NCBI GenBank assembly: GCA_030537315.1
Contig: JAUNNZ010000017.1
Location: 1 to 42,203 of the forward strand
Origin: Bacteroidia bacterium
GTDB lineage: Bacteria; Bacteroidota; Bacteroidia; Bacteroidales; UBA932
Length of the DNA: 42,203 nt
Reading direction: 5' to 3'
Position 1 is the stretch's first letter. Every line of letters begins with the position of its first letter. Below are positions 34,843-42,203 of this stretch, piece after piece. The position numbers and the translations under genes are program-made. The notes under the pieces were generated by a model. It saw only the letters and a list, made by a program, of their open reading frames with translations. It had not been told where the DNA came from and did no database searches.

Positions 34843-36173
34843 TAACGGACATTGAACTCACACTCATCCGCGAAGCTCTTGACTTCGCGCAGAAAAGCGG
34901 TGCCCAGAAGGCCAGCGCCACTCTTTCGATAAGTTCCGAAGATCTCGTGGCCACTCTCAACGGAGAAATAGACCGCATAACACGATGTCAGGACAGGTCT
35001 CTCAGCCTATGCCTGTTCGTCGACGGCCGCTTCGGAAGTTTCTCGACGAACAAGCTCGAAAAGAATGCTCTCCAAGACTTTATCCTGAAAGCCATAGAAA
35101 CGGTCCGGATGCTTGCCGAAGACCCTTGCAGAGACCTTGCAGATCCGGCAAGGACCTGCAAGAACGCGCTCCGCGGCGACGAACTGGGCGCAGTTGACCC
35201 GTGCAGGAGCGGAATCACACCTGAAACGCGCCGCCAGGCCGCCCTGGACGCATCCGTTTTCAAAACCCCCACACCTCCCGAATACCAGATCGTTTCTGAG
35301 GAGGGCGAATATTCCGACAGCATCTACGAAGTCGTCCTGATGGACACAAACGGCCTCTTCTGCCGTCAGACGGAAACCTCTTTCGACTACGGCGTGGAGA
35401 TCACGATCGAAGCCGACGGCGAAAAATACAGCGGCTACGCCTGGGACTCATGGTCACGCTTCAACGATCTGGACCCCGCAGCATGCGGCCGTCTGGCATT
35501 GGAAAGGGCAGTCGCCCAGATAGATTCAGCGCCCGCTGAAAGCGGGAAATACACGATGGTGCTTGACAGCGAATGCGCCTCCCGCGCCATCTCCCCTGTC
35601 CTTCGCGCCCTCAGCGGCTATCAGATACAGCAGAGCAACTCCTTCCTGATGGACAGTTTAGGAAGGAAGATCTTCCCGGAAGGGCTGACCGTCCTGGATG
35701 ACCCTCACATAAAGGGGAATGTCTGCTCCAAGCTTTTCGACTCCGAAGGAGCCGCCACCACCCCGCACGCCATCATAGAGGGCGGTGTGGTGAAGGAATA
35801 TTTCATCAACACATTCATAGGGAACAAGCTCGGAATGGCGCCTACGGTCGAAGACCCGGTGCGTCCGCACGTCCTTCCCTACCCTCAGGAAGGCCTCGAC
35901 CGCGACGCGATATTGAAAATGTGCGGCGACGGCATCCTTGTAACCGATTTCAACGGCGGCAATTCGAATCCGGCAACGGGTGATTTCTCCTACGGGATCG
36001 AAGGCTTCCTTTTCAGGGACGGCAAGATCGTGCGCCCCGTAAGCGAAATGCTTGTGACCGGCAACTTCCTTACACTGTGGCAGGGATTCAAGGCAGCCGG
36101 CTCAGATGCCCGCCAATGTATGTCGAAGCTTGTCCCTACACTGGCGTTCGAGAATGTCGATTTCTCCGGTTGA
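34839..36173 (+). CDS. pmbA: TldE/PmbA metalloprotease partner subunit
   Basis: A 444-residue member of the same family as TldD but without the HExxxH motif, as expected for the non-catalytic TldE (PmbA) partner. Visible features are DLVATLNGEIDRITRCQDRSLSLCLFVDGRFGSFSTN at the N-terminus, MDTNGLFCRQTETSFDYGVEIT, and the C-terminal GILVTDFNGGNSNPATGDFSYGIEGFLFRDGKIVRPVSEMLVTGN with the family's conserved glycines. It starts inside the tldD stop (ATGA overlap), so the two subunits are made in step. It is the last gene of the pepD operon. Confidence 0.92.
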   Translation: MITDIELTLIREALDFAQKSGAQKASATLSISSEDLVATLNGEIDRITRCQDRSLSLCLFVDGRFGSFSTNKLEKNALQDFILKAIETVRMLAEDPCRDLADPARTCKNALRGDELGAVDPCRSGITPETRRQAALDASVFKTPTPPEYQIVSEEGEYSDSIYEVVLMDTNGLFCRQTETSFDYGVEITIEADGEKYSGYAWDSWSRFNDLDPAACGRLALERAVAQIDSAPAESGKYTMVLDSECASRAISPVLRALSGYQIQQSNSFLMDSLGRKIFPEGLTVLDDPHIKGNVCSKLFDSEGAATTPHAIIEGGVVKEYFINTFIGNKLGMAPTVEDPVRPHVLPYPQEGLDRDAILKMCGDGILVTDFNGGNSNPATGDFSYGIEGFLFRDGKIVRPVSEMLVTGNFLTLWQGFKAAGSDARQCMSKLVPTLAFENVDFSG

Positions 36174-36196
36174 GAAGGTATTTTTCAAAGAATGAC

Positions 36197-36204
36197 TAAC
36201 TTTG
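36197..36204 (+). promoter_or_regulatory. -7 box of the FKBP gene
   Basis: TAACTTTG fits TAnnTTTG and lies 28 bases before the ATG at 36233. Confidence 0.6.
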
Positions 36205-36232
36205 CCAAATTAACGAACAATCAACTAAGTAT

Positions 36233-36841
36233 ATGAAAGCACAGCAGGATTACGTCGTAGGTGTAAGCTACGAACTTGAGGTAGAAGGTAAAATCGCGGA
36301 CAAGGCACGCCCGGAAGCACCGCTTGAATACATTCACGGCACAGGCATGCTCCTCCCAAAATTCGAGGCCGCGGTTGAAGGAAAGGAACCGGGCGAATCA
36401 TTCGATTTCGTCCTCAGTCCGGAAGACGGCTACGGCGAGTACAATCCGAAATATAAATTCGACATCCCGAAGAGTTCATTTGCCGTTGACGGGCAGATCC
36501 GCGAGGACCTTCTCGAAGTCGGACGCCTGATTCCCATGCTCAATTCAGCAGGCCAGGTTGTACAGGGCACCATCGCCGCTATCGGTGAAGACAGCGTGAC
36601 CATGGACTTCAACCACCCTATGGCAGGCAAGACCCTCCACTTCACAGGAAAGGTTGAAACCGTACGTGCAGCCACTGAAAAAGAACTTACTGAGGGTCTG
36701 CACGGGGAGTTCCTCCCACAGGAAGAGTGCGGCTGCGGCTGTCACCACGGTGACGGGGAATGCAGCTGCCACGACGGCGACTGCGGCTGCCACGGCGAAC
36801 ACCACCACGACGGTGAGTGCGGTTGCGGCCACTGCCATTAA
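36233..36841 (+). CDS. slyD: SlyD-like FKBP peptidyl-prolyl isomerase with Cys/His tail
   Basis: A 202-residue cytoplasmic peptidyl-prolyl isomerase and chaperone. The FKBP part has YIHGTGMLLPKFEAAVEGKEPGESFDF (residues 43-69), SPEDGYGEYNPKYKFDIPKSSF, an inserted-flap region, and DFNHPMAGKTLHFTGKVETVRAAT, all typical of the SlyD/FkpB group. The last 39 residues hold 10 Cys and 9 His in GDGECxCH-like repeats, a metal-binding tail like that of E. coli SlyD, which binds nickel and helps hydrogenase maturation; no hydrogenase gene is in the window. It has its own promoter, and the GT2 gene begins 6 bases after it. Confidence 0.9.
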   Translation: MKAQQDYVVGVSYELEVEGKIADKARPEAPLEYIHGTGMLLPKFEAAVEGKEPGESFDFVLSPEDGYGEYNPKYKFDIPKSSFAVDGQIREDLLEVGRLIPMLNSAGQVVQGTIAAIGEDSVTMDFNHPMAGKTLHFTGKVETVRAATEKELTEGLHGEFLPQEECGCGCHHGDGECSCHDGDCGCHGEHHHDGECGCGHCH

Positions 36842-36847
36842 CAGACA

Positions 36848-37795
36848 ATGAAAACGGCTGTCGTCATATTGAACTGGAACACCAGGGACTATCTGCGCCG
36901 CTGGCTGCCGGGACTCGTAAGTTCCTGCGCACACGCCGACGCCGCAGTGGTCGTTGCCGACAACGCCTCCACCGACGGATCGGTGGATTTCGTCAGGGAG
37001 AACTTCCCGCAGGTGCGGACCATTTCCCTTGACGACAACTACGGGTTTACGGGCGGTTACAACCGCGCCATTGCACAGATAACAGAAGGGGCCGACGCCC
37101 CGGAGTACGTCGTTCTGATCAACTCCGACATCGAGGTCGGTGACGGATGGCTGGAGCCATTGACAGAGTATATGGACACGCATCCGCAATGCGGCGTCTG
37201 CGGCCCGAAGCTGCACAGGCTGGAGCGGACGGAGGACGGCTCATTCGTACGCGGACAGCGTTTCGAATATGCCGGAGCGGCCGGAGGGCTGCTCACACGC
37301 CACGGCTACCCTTACTGCCGTGGGCGCTTTCTAAACCATACCGCCGTCGACAAGGGGCAGTATGACAGCGCTCCGGCGGACGTAAAATGGATCACGGGGG
37401 CTTGTATGATGACAAGGAGTTCGCTCTGGCGCGAGCTTGGAGGTCTCGACGACAGGTTCTTCGCCCATATGGAGGAGATCGACTATTGCTGGCGCGCCCG
37501 CCGGCGCGGATGGCAGGTCACCTGCGTACCCGCCTCCACGGTGTGGCACCTCGGAGGCGGCACCCTCCCGCAGGGATCGCCGTTCAAACTTAAGCTGAAC
37601 TTCCGCAACTCTCTGCTGATGCTGGCGAACAACCTCCCGGGCGAGCTTGGCCCGAAATCTGCAGAAAGGCGGATATTCTTCCGTATGGTTCTTGATGGAG
37701 CGATCGCATGCATGTACCTCCTGACAGGCCGCAAGGCTGATTTTGATGCCGTAAAGGAAGCACACAAGGAATTCAAACAAATGCAAGGGATATGA
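36848..37795 (+). CDS. Family 2 glycosyltransferase, rhamnosyltransferase-like
   Basis: A 315-residue GT-A enzyme that would transfer a sugar from a nucleotide donor to a cell-envelope glycan or lipid. The start AVVILNWNTRDYLRRWLPGL, VVADNASTDGSVDFV and the metal-binding LINSDIEV (Asp94) are the family signature; ITGACMMTRSSLWRELGGLDDRFFAHMEEIDYCWRARRRGW is the acceptor-side motif of bacterial rhamnosyl/galactosyl-type GT2 proteins. A C-terminal helix with LDGAIACMYLLTG may touch the membrane. It lies between slyD and trkA with a 4-base ATGA overlap to trkA. Donor and acceptor cannot be told from sequence. Confidence 0.88.
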   Translation: MKTAVVILNWNTRDYLRRWLPGLVSSCAHADAAVVVADNASTDGSVDFVRENFPQVRTISLDDNYGFTGGYNRAIAQITEGADAPEYVVLINSDIEVGDGWLEPLTEYMDTHPQCGVCGPKLHRLERTEDGSFVRGQRFEYAGAAGGLLTRHGYPYCRGRFLNHTAVDKGQYDSAPADVKWITGACMMTRSSLWRELGGLDDRFFAHMEEIDYCWRARRRGWQVTCVPASTVWHLGGGTLPQGSPFKLKLNFRNSLLMLANNLPGELGPKSAERRIFFRMVLDGAIACMYLLTGRKADFDAVKEAHKEFKQMQGI

Positions 37796-39153
37796 ATATT
37801 GTCATTGAAGGAGCAGGCGAGGTAGGATCACACCTCGCGAAAATGCTTCGCGCAGAATCCAACGCGGTGACCGTGATCGACAACGATGCGCAGCGACTTG
37901 CAGCGCTGTCGGCATACACCGATGTCGAGACTTTTGAAGGCAACCCGTCAGCCATCGAGACATTGAAGGCGGCAGGCGTGCCGAAGGCGGACCTCTTCAT
38001 TGCGGTTTACCCGTTTGCGACGCAGGAAGTCAACATTGTGGGCGCTCTGCTCGCAAAGCAGCTGGGCGCCACGAAGGTCATCGCCAGAATCAATGACGAG
38101 TCCTATCTGTCTCCGGAGAACAAACTCATCTTCAAGGAGCTGGGCATCGAGCTGATGTTCTACCCCGAGAAAAGCGCAGCCGATGAAATAGTATCATTCC
38201 TCAAGCATAATTCCACCGCAGAAACGATGGACTTTGCCCGCGGCAAGCTTCAGATCGCCGTGTTCAAGCTCGACGAGGACTCCCCTATGGTGGACCTCAA
38301 GCTTGGTGATTTCATCAAGATGCTTACTCCGGAGGAATTGCTTCAGTTCCGCGTGATAGCGATATCGCGTGAAGAGAAGACCCTTATCCCTAAACTTGAT
38401 ACGAAGTTCCATTACGGAGACCTCGTGTTCACGATTTCAAAGCGCGAGGGCGTTGCGTCCCTGTACAAATGCTTCGGAAAGGCCAACACAGCTGTCTCCA
38501 GCGTGATGATCCTCGGAGGGAACGATATGTCTTCAATGCTCGCAAAGACACTTGACAACCAGGGCGTACGCGTGAAAATCATCGAGAAGGACAAAGAACG
38601 CTGCATCACGCTGAGCGAGCGCCTGTCCAACAATGTGATCATCGTGAACGGAGACGGCCGCGACCCGGATGTCCTCAGTGACGAGGGCATCAATGAATAC
38701 GACGCTTTCGTCGCGCTCACGGGCAACGATGAAGCTAACGTACTTGCCTGCGTCGTCGCCAAGAAACTCGGCATAGGGCGCACGGTGGCTGAAGTGGAGA
38801 ACATCGATTATATGCGACTGGCTGAAGAGATGGGCGTGGATACTGTCATCAACAAGAAGCTCATCACCGCAGGCCGCATCTTCAAATTCACCCTTTCCGG
38901 CAAGGCCCGTTTCGTACGATATATGAATGGCACCAATGCGGAAGTGATGGAATACACGGCGGCTCCCGGTTCACAGATCACCAAGGGCGCACTCAAGGAC
39001 ATCAACTTCCCTCAGAATGCCATCATAGCCGGTGTCATCCGCGGCAGCGAGGCCTTCATTGCAGTCGGCGACACCATCATCGAACCATATGACCGCGTCG
39101 CACTGTTCGCGATGCCTGACAGCATCAAGACCATCGACAAGTTCTTCAAATGA
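37792..39153 (+). CDS. trkA: TrkA potassium uptake regulatory subunit
   Basis: A 453-residue cytoplasmic protein that gates the TrkH/TrkG potassium channel. It has two tandem RCK units: the first Rossmann fold begins MNIVIEGAGEVGSHLAK (GxGxxG, residues 7-12) with VIDNDAQRL, and the second begins VMILGGNDMSSMLAK near residue 238 with KIIEKDKERC and a degenerate glycine motif. TrkA-C domains follow each, the last with PGSQITKGALKDINFPQNAIIAGVIRG. No trkH lies next to it, although the two are often adjacent. It overlaps the GT2 gene by four bases. Confidence 0.93.
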   Translation: MNIVIEGAGEVGSHLAKMLRAESNAVTVIDNDAQRLAALSAYTDVETFEGNPSAIETLKAAGVPKADLFIAVYPFATQEVNIVGALLAKQLGATKVIARINDESYLSPENKLIFKELGIELMFYPEKSAADEIVSFLKHNSTAETMDFARGKLQIAVFKLDEDSPMVDLKLGDFIKMLTPEELLQFRVIAISREEKTLIPKLDTKFHYGDLVFTISKREGVASLYKCFGKANTAVSSVMILGGNDMSSMLAKTLDNQGVRVKIIEKDKERCITLSERLSNNVIIVNGDGRDPDVLSDEGINEYDAFVALTGNDEANVLACVVAKKLGIGRTVAEVENIDYMRLAEEMGVDTVINKKLITAGRIFKFTLSGKARFVRYMNGTNAEVMEYTAAPGSQITKGALKDINFPQNAIIAGVIRGSEAFIAVGDTIIEPYDRVALFAMPDSIKTIDKFFK

Positions 39154-39221
39154 TGACAAAAAGTCAGGGAAAGGCCGTGGCAGCAAATTTGTGCTTCTGA
39201 GAGTACAAAGCAGATCAGATT

Positions 39222-39791
39222 ATGAGCAAAGAAAACGATACTATGGAAGATAAGGCACAGGAAACTGCGCAGGAAGCGCAGCAGGAGCCTGTTAAGGAGC
39301 AGAAAGCAGACAAGAAGAAATCAAAGAAAGATGACGGCCTCCAGAAGAAGGTCGATGAGCTGACTGACAAATTGGCGAAGGAAAAAGAGGATTATACGCG
39401 CCTCATGGCGGAATTCGAGACTTTCCGCCGCCGCAGTGCAGAAGAGCGTCTCAATCTTGTCGCTTCAGCGGCGGCAGACACGATAAAAGGCTTCCTTCCT
39501 GTCCTTGACGATCTCGACGCCGCAATGAAAGTTCTCGAGAACGCCGAAGACAAATCATCACTTGAAGGCATTCAATTGATATACAACAAATTGATGGATT
39601 ATCTGAAATCCTGCGGCCTCGAGGTCATCGATGCTGTCGGCAAGGATTTCGACACGGATTTCCACGAAGCGCTCACCCAGATCCCTGCCCCGACCCCCGA
39701 TATGAAGGGCAAGGTCATCGAGGTGTTCAAGCCCGGATATACCTTCAAGGGCAAGGTGATGCGTTTCGCAAAGGTTGTTGTTGCTTGCTGA
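39222..39791 (+). CDS. grpE: GrpE nucleotide exchange factor
   Basis: A 189-residue cochaperone that drives ADP release from DnaK. The first 45 residues are a charged, low-complexity Gln/Glu/Lys stretch, followed by the long coiled-coil helix (VDELTDKLAKEKEDYTRLMAEFETFRRRSAEER) and the beta-wing domain with GFLPVLDDLDAAMKVLE, GLEVIDAVGKDFDTDFHEAL and VFKPGYTFKGKVMRFAKVVV. Length is usual. Two start codons are possible (39222 and the Met at 39243); the first is taken. dnaJ follows 9 bases downstream; dnaK is not in the window. Confidence 0.93.
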   Translation: MSKENDTMEDKAQETAQEAQQEPVKEQKADKKKSKKDDGLQKKVDELTDKLAKEKEDYTRLMAEFETFRRRSAEERLNLVASAAADTIKGFLPVLDDLDAAMKVLENAEDKSSLEGIQLIYNKLMDYLKSCGLEVIDAVGKDFDTDFHEALTQIPAPTPDMKGKVIEVFKPGYTFKGKVMRFAKVVVAC

Positions 39792-39800
39792 ATTTAGGAA

Positions 39801-40988
39801 ATGGCTGAGAAAAGAGACTACTACGAAGTGCTGGGACTCCAGAAGGGAGCCTCCGCCGATGAGATAAAGGGCGCATACCGCAAGGCTGCGCTGAAATGGC
39901 ATCCGGACCGCTGGGTAAGCGGCACCGATGCCGAGAAGAAGACCGCGGAAGCCAATTTCAAGGAGGCTTCCGAGGCATATTCCGTGCTCAGCGACCCGGA
40001 CAAGAAGGCCAAGTACGACCAGTTCGGCTTTGCCGGCGTTGACGGCGCAGGTGCACAGGACTGGAGCCAGGGATTCGGCAACCTCAACGACATCCTCAAC
40101 AACCTCTTCGGAGGCGCCTTCGGCGGTTTCGGATTCGGCGGCGGGGACGGAGGCTTCGGATTCGGCGGCTTCGGCCAGCAGGGCCCGCGCCAGCAGCGCG
40201 GCCGCGACATACGCACCCGCGTGAAACTCACACTCGAGGAGATCGCCACAGGCTGTGAGAAGGATGTCACCATCGAGCGCAACAGGCCTTGCCAGGAATG
40301 TGGAGGCAAGGGCACCAAGAACTCTTCGGACATCAAGACCTGCCCTACCTGCAAGGGCTCCGGCCAGGTCCAGAACATAGTCAACTCCCTGTTCGGAAGG
40401 ACTGTAAGCTATTCTGTCTGCCCTCAGTGCAGCGGAACCGGCAAGGTCGTATCCAACCCTTGCCGCAAATGCAACGGCACCGGCGTCACTCGCGTCAAGG
40501 AGACCATCAAGGTCAAGATTCCGGCGGGCGTGGAGAACGGAATGCAGATCAATGCCCGAGGCGAAGGCCACGCGGCACCTCAGAACGGCATCAACGGAGA
40601 CCTTCTGGTCATCGTCGAAGAGCAGCCGCACAACCAGCTCAAGCGCGAAGGCGTCAACCTGTTCTACACCCGAGTGATCAGCGTGACGGAAGCGATGCTC
40701 GGCTGTGAGATCACCGTTCCTTGCCTTGACGGGCCATACAAGCTCAAGCTTGACCCCGGCACCCAGTCAGGATACGTCGAGCGCCTGCGCAACAAGGGCC
40801 TGCCTGCGGTCAACGGTTATGGTTCAAGCCGCGGCGACCTTTACGTAAAGATTTTGGTATGGATTCCGCGCAAGCTCAGCAAGTCCGAAAAAGAGGCTAT
40901 CGAGGCCATCAGGGACAGTTCAAGCTTCAAACCGGACCCTTCCCGCGAAGACCGCCAGCTCTTTGAAAAGGAAAGTAAGTATTTTTAG
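39801..40988 (+). CDS. dnaJ: DnaJ (Hsp40) chaperone, type I
   Basis: A 395-residue cochaperone that loads unfolded clients onto DnaK. The J domain (residues 1-75) has WHPDRW with His34-Pro35-Asp36; a Gly/Phe-rich stretch follows (about 100-130); the zinc-finger domain shows four CxxCxGxG units (CQECGGKG, CPTCKGSG, CPQCSGTG, CRKCNGTG); the C-terminal substrate-binding domains carry VKIPAGVENGMQI and GDLLVIVEEQPH. The J domain has an extra RWVSGTDAEKKT insertion after HPD compared with E. coli DnaJ. The gene ends just before the rplS promoter. Confidence 0.95.
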   Translation: MAEKRDYYEVLGLQKGASADEIKGAYRKAALKWHPDRWVSGTDAEKKTAEANFKEASEAYSVLSDPDKKAKYDQFGFAGVDGAGAQDWSQGFGNLNDILNNLFGGAFGGFGFGGGDGGFGFGGFGQQGPRQQRGRDIRTRVKLTLEEIATGCEKDVTIERNRPCQECGGKGTKNSSDIKTCPTCKGSGQVQNIVNSLFGRTVSYSVCPQCSGTGKVVSNPCRKCNGTGVTRVKETIKVKIPAGVENGMQINARGEGHAAPQNGINGDLLVIVEEQPHNQLKREGVNLFYTRVISVTEAMLGCEITVPCLDGPYKLKLDPGTQSGYVERLRNKGLPAVNGYGSSRGDLYVKILVWIPRKLSKSEKEAIEAIRDSSSFKPDPSREDRQLFEKESKYF

Positions 40989-40996
40989 GAAAAAAG

Positions 40997-41027
40997 TTTG
41001 CGGGATAATAATTAATTCCTATCTTTG
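40997..41027 (+). promoter_or_regulatory. Full Bacteroidota promoter of rplS
   Basis: TTTG (40997-41000) as -33 element and TATCTTTG (41020-41027) as -7 box are separated by 19 bases, a textbook Bacteroidota sigma-ABfr arrangement and the clearest promoter in the window. Transcription should begin near 41032. Confidence 0.85.
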
Positions 41028-41040
41028 CAGTCCGAAAAAA

Positions 41041-41073
41041 GCAGCCTCTCGTCTGACGGTATGATGACGCTGC
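41041..41073 (+). promoter_or_regulatory. Hairpin in the rplS mRNA leader, candidate L19 leader
   Basis: GCAGC (41041-41045) pairs with GCTGC (41069-41073), and TCGTC (41049-41053) with GATGA (41063-41067) using one G-U pair; an asymmetric internal loop lies between them and the apical loop has 9 bases. It sits about 10 bases after the expected transcription start and 22 bases before the rplS ATG, where an autoregulatory ribosomal leader would be. No T-run follows, so it is not a terminator. Confidence 0.5.
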
Positions 41074-41095
41074 GGTTTATTACATAATTGACATT

Positions 41096-41467
41096 ATGGA
41101 TCTTATTAATCTTGTTGAGCAGTCATTCTCACAGAACAAGACTGCTACATACCCAGAGTTCAAGGCCGGTGATACAATCACCGTCACCTACAGAATCAAG
41201 GAAGGCGATAAGGAAAGACTTCAGGACTTCCGCGGCGTTGTAATCCAGATTTGCGGCGCTACCCCGTTCACCAGGACATTCACTGTCCGCAAGATTTCCG
41301 GTGGTATCGGAGTCGAGAGAATCTTCCCATACGAGTCACCTTTCATCGAGAAGATCGAACTCAACAAAGTTGGTAAGGTACGTCGCGCCCGCATCTTCTA
41401 CCTCCGCAACCTCGCTGGTAAGAAGGCCCGCATCAAGGAAGCGAAGCGCAAGGTATCAGCCGAGTAA
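41096..41467 (+). CDS. rplS: 50S ribosomal protein bL19
   Basis: A 123-residue protein at the 30S-50S interface. Characteristic segments are [58 protein letters not shown] and [24 protein letters not shown]. Length is usual. It is monocistronic apart from the downstream tRNA, which begins 30 bases after its stop without a visible separate promoter, so the two may share a transcript. Confidence 0.97.
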   Translation: MDLINLVEQSFSQNKTATYPEFKAGDTITVTYRIKEGDKERLQDFRGVVIQICGATPFTRTFTVRKISGGIGVERIFPYESPFIEKIELNKVGKVRRARIFYLRNLAGKKARIKEAKRKVSAE

Positions 41468-41497
41468 AATAAAACCGGTCCCGTACCGGTTTGCAAT

Positions 41498-41574
41498 GGC
41501 TCCATAGCTCAATTGAATAGAGCATTTGACTACGGATCAAAAGGTTACAGGTTTGAGTCCTGTTGGAGTCACCA
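41498..41574 (+). tRNA. tRNA-Arg (anticodon ACG), CCA encoded
   Basis: A full cloverleaf: acceptor GGCTCCA pairs with TGGAGTC (one G-T), D stem GCTC/GAGC, anticodon stem TTTGA/TCAAA with loop CTACGGA and anticodon ACG at 41532-41534, 5-base variable loop, T stem ACAGG/CCTGT, discriminator A and genomic CCA. The A34 would be read as inosine after TadA editing, decoding CGU, CGC and CGA. The last A of CCA is the first base of the hairpin that follows. Confidence 0.97.
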
Positions 41575-41609
41575 AAATCGCCATTCTAGGTATCTAGAAT
41601 GGCGATTTT
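41574..41609. terminator. 16-bp hairpin closing tRNA-Arg and the convergent redoxin gene
   Basis: AAAATCGCCATTCTAG (41574-41589) pairs perfectly with 41594-41609 around the loop GTAT, with A/T ends on both sides, so it can act as a bidirectional terminator between the tRNA and the minus-strand gene ending at 41654. The T-run is short (four). Confidence 0.8.
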
Positions 41610-41653
41610 CTTATTCCCTCCCCCACTATTCTCACACATTAATCAGATATCTC

Positions 41654-42166
41654 TTAGATTCTTTCCAAGAGTGATCTTTCGACGTATCCGGCCCAGATAT
41701 CGGTGATAATCCCTTCCGGGGAAATCAGGACGAACGTAGGATAGCCTCCTGTGCCAAGCCTTTTGAATATGCCGGATGAACCGTTGTCGTCGTTGAATTC
41801 GAACTTGTTAGGAACTGCTGAAGCCACAACTTCTTTCCGCCATATTTCATATCCGTTCTGGTTCACAATCAAGGTGACGAAATCATCCGGATGCATCCTG
41901 CACAGTTCTTCTATCTCAAGGCCGGCAAGTTTGCAAGGCGCACAGCCGAACTCGGAGAGTTCTATCAGGACCTTCTTGCCGGAGAAATCAGATATCTTGT
42001 GTGGAAGTCCATCTGCATCATACAGATTCAATTCCGGGAATGAATCGCCAACATTCAATGGTATCGTGACATCCAGATATGGCAGGGCATCCTGGACCAG
42101 TGGAGTTTTCATCTGTTCTTCCGAGAGTTTCGGCAGAAGGGCTTTCACCCTAGTACTTTGTAACAT
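41654..42166 (-). CDS. Short TlpA/thioredoxin-like protein without signal peptide
   Basis: A 170-residue protein with a thioredoxin fold of the TlpA/AhpC-TSA type: NVGDSFPELNLYDADGLPHKISDFSGKKVLIELSEFGCAPC has the redox pair Cys75-Cys78 in a CAPC motif, followed by MHPDDFVTLIVNQNG and the cis-Pro segment GGYPTFVLISPEG. In Bacteroidota this domain usually follows an N-terminal DUF4369-type domain and a signal sequence; here only the short helical lead MLQSTRVKALLPKLSEEQM remains, with an in-frame TAG directly before the ATG. A perfect -7 box lies 19 bases upstream, so it may be a real short gene; otherwise it is a 5'-truncated remnant. Without export the disulfide function is unclear. Confidence 0.7.
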   Translation of the reverse strand: MLQSTRVKALLPKLSEEQMKTPLVQDALPYLDVTIPLNVGDSFPELNLYDADGLPHKISDFSGKKVLIELSEFGCAPCKLAGLEIEELCRMHPDDFVTLIVNQNGYEIWRKEVVASAVPNKFEFNDDNGSSGIFKRLGTGGYPTFVLISPEGIITDIWAGYVERSLLERI

Positions 42167-42184
42167 CTAAATGTTGTATAAAAT

Positions 42185-42192
42185 CAAAAATA
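42185..42192 (-). promoter_or_regulatory. -7 box of the short redoxin gene
   Basis: Minus strand TATTTTTG fits TAnnTTTG and is 18 bases before the ATG at 42166. The -33 region lies beyond the window edge. Confidence 0.5.
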
Positions 42193-42203
42193 ATTGTATC
42201 TTT

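Noticed and set aside
39558-40631. A 357-codon antisense frame over grpE and dnaJ
   Set aside because: grpE and dnaJ are certain genes on the plus strand; the antisense product is a low-complexity Ala/Glu/Val shadow.

Overview
This is a chromosomal segment of a Bacteroidota bacterium, most likely an uncultured gut or rumen Bacteroidales. The evidence is paired SusC/SusD genes, short promoters with the Bacteroidota -7 consensus TAnnTTTG (seen at 1065, 1930, 2933, 2952, 30617, 30636, 36197, 41020 and 42185), few Shine-Dalgarno sequences, and a fairly GC-rich coding bias. No phage, insertion sequence, CRISPR array or rRNA was seen. Assignment below order level is not supported by what I can read.

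Layout. (1) 1-1008: end of the ribosomal operon rpsF (5' end outside the window)-rpsR-rplI, closed by a terminator. (2) 1091-2928: a small secreted protein, a small membrane protein and a chorismatase/RidA-like protein, all without clear function. (3) 2972-28763: a large beta-mannan/glucomannan utilisation locus. (4) 28868-30571: a POT peptide transporter on the minus strand, divergent from (5) 30685-36173: a tight operon pepD, TIGR02757-family gene, zeta-toxin-like kinase, tldD, tldE. (6) 36233-39153: SlyD-like FKBP isomerase, GT2 glycosyltransferase and trkA. (7) 39222-40988: grpE-dnaJ. (8) 41096-41574: rplS behind a strong promoter and hairpin leader, then tRNA-Arg(ACG), a long hairpin, and a convergent short thioredoxin-like gene.

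How the polysaccharide locus should work (inference from family roles). Surface lipoproteins bind and cut the polymer: a three-repeat TIG glycan-binding protein, a GH26 mannanase and a GH5-CE7 fusion that would combine mannanase and deacetylase. Two SusC/SusD pairs import the oligosaccharides. A GH36 alpha-galactosidase removes galactose and a GH5_2 endoglucanase-like lipoprotein attacks glucose-containing stretches. A GPH-type symporter carries disaccharides into the cytoplasm. There, cellobiose 2-epimerase turns mannobiose into mannosyl-glucose, GH130 phosphorylase splits this to mannose 1-phosphate plus glucose, and GH94 cellobiose phosphorylase splits cellobiose to glucose 1-phosphate plus glucose. 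Two phosphorolytic routes in one locus fit a substrate with both Man-Man and Glc-Glc links, that is acetylated (galacto)glucomannan. An AraC-type regulator sits just before the first susC; no hybrid two-component sensor was found.

The most interesting points are the GH5-CE7 fusion, the exactly 363-nt triple repeat in the glycan-binding protein, the twin-phosphorylase gene set, the orphan zeta-like kinase inside the tldDE operon, the Cys/His-rich tail of the FKBP protein, and the hairpin leader of rplS.
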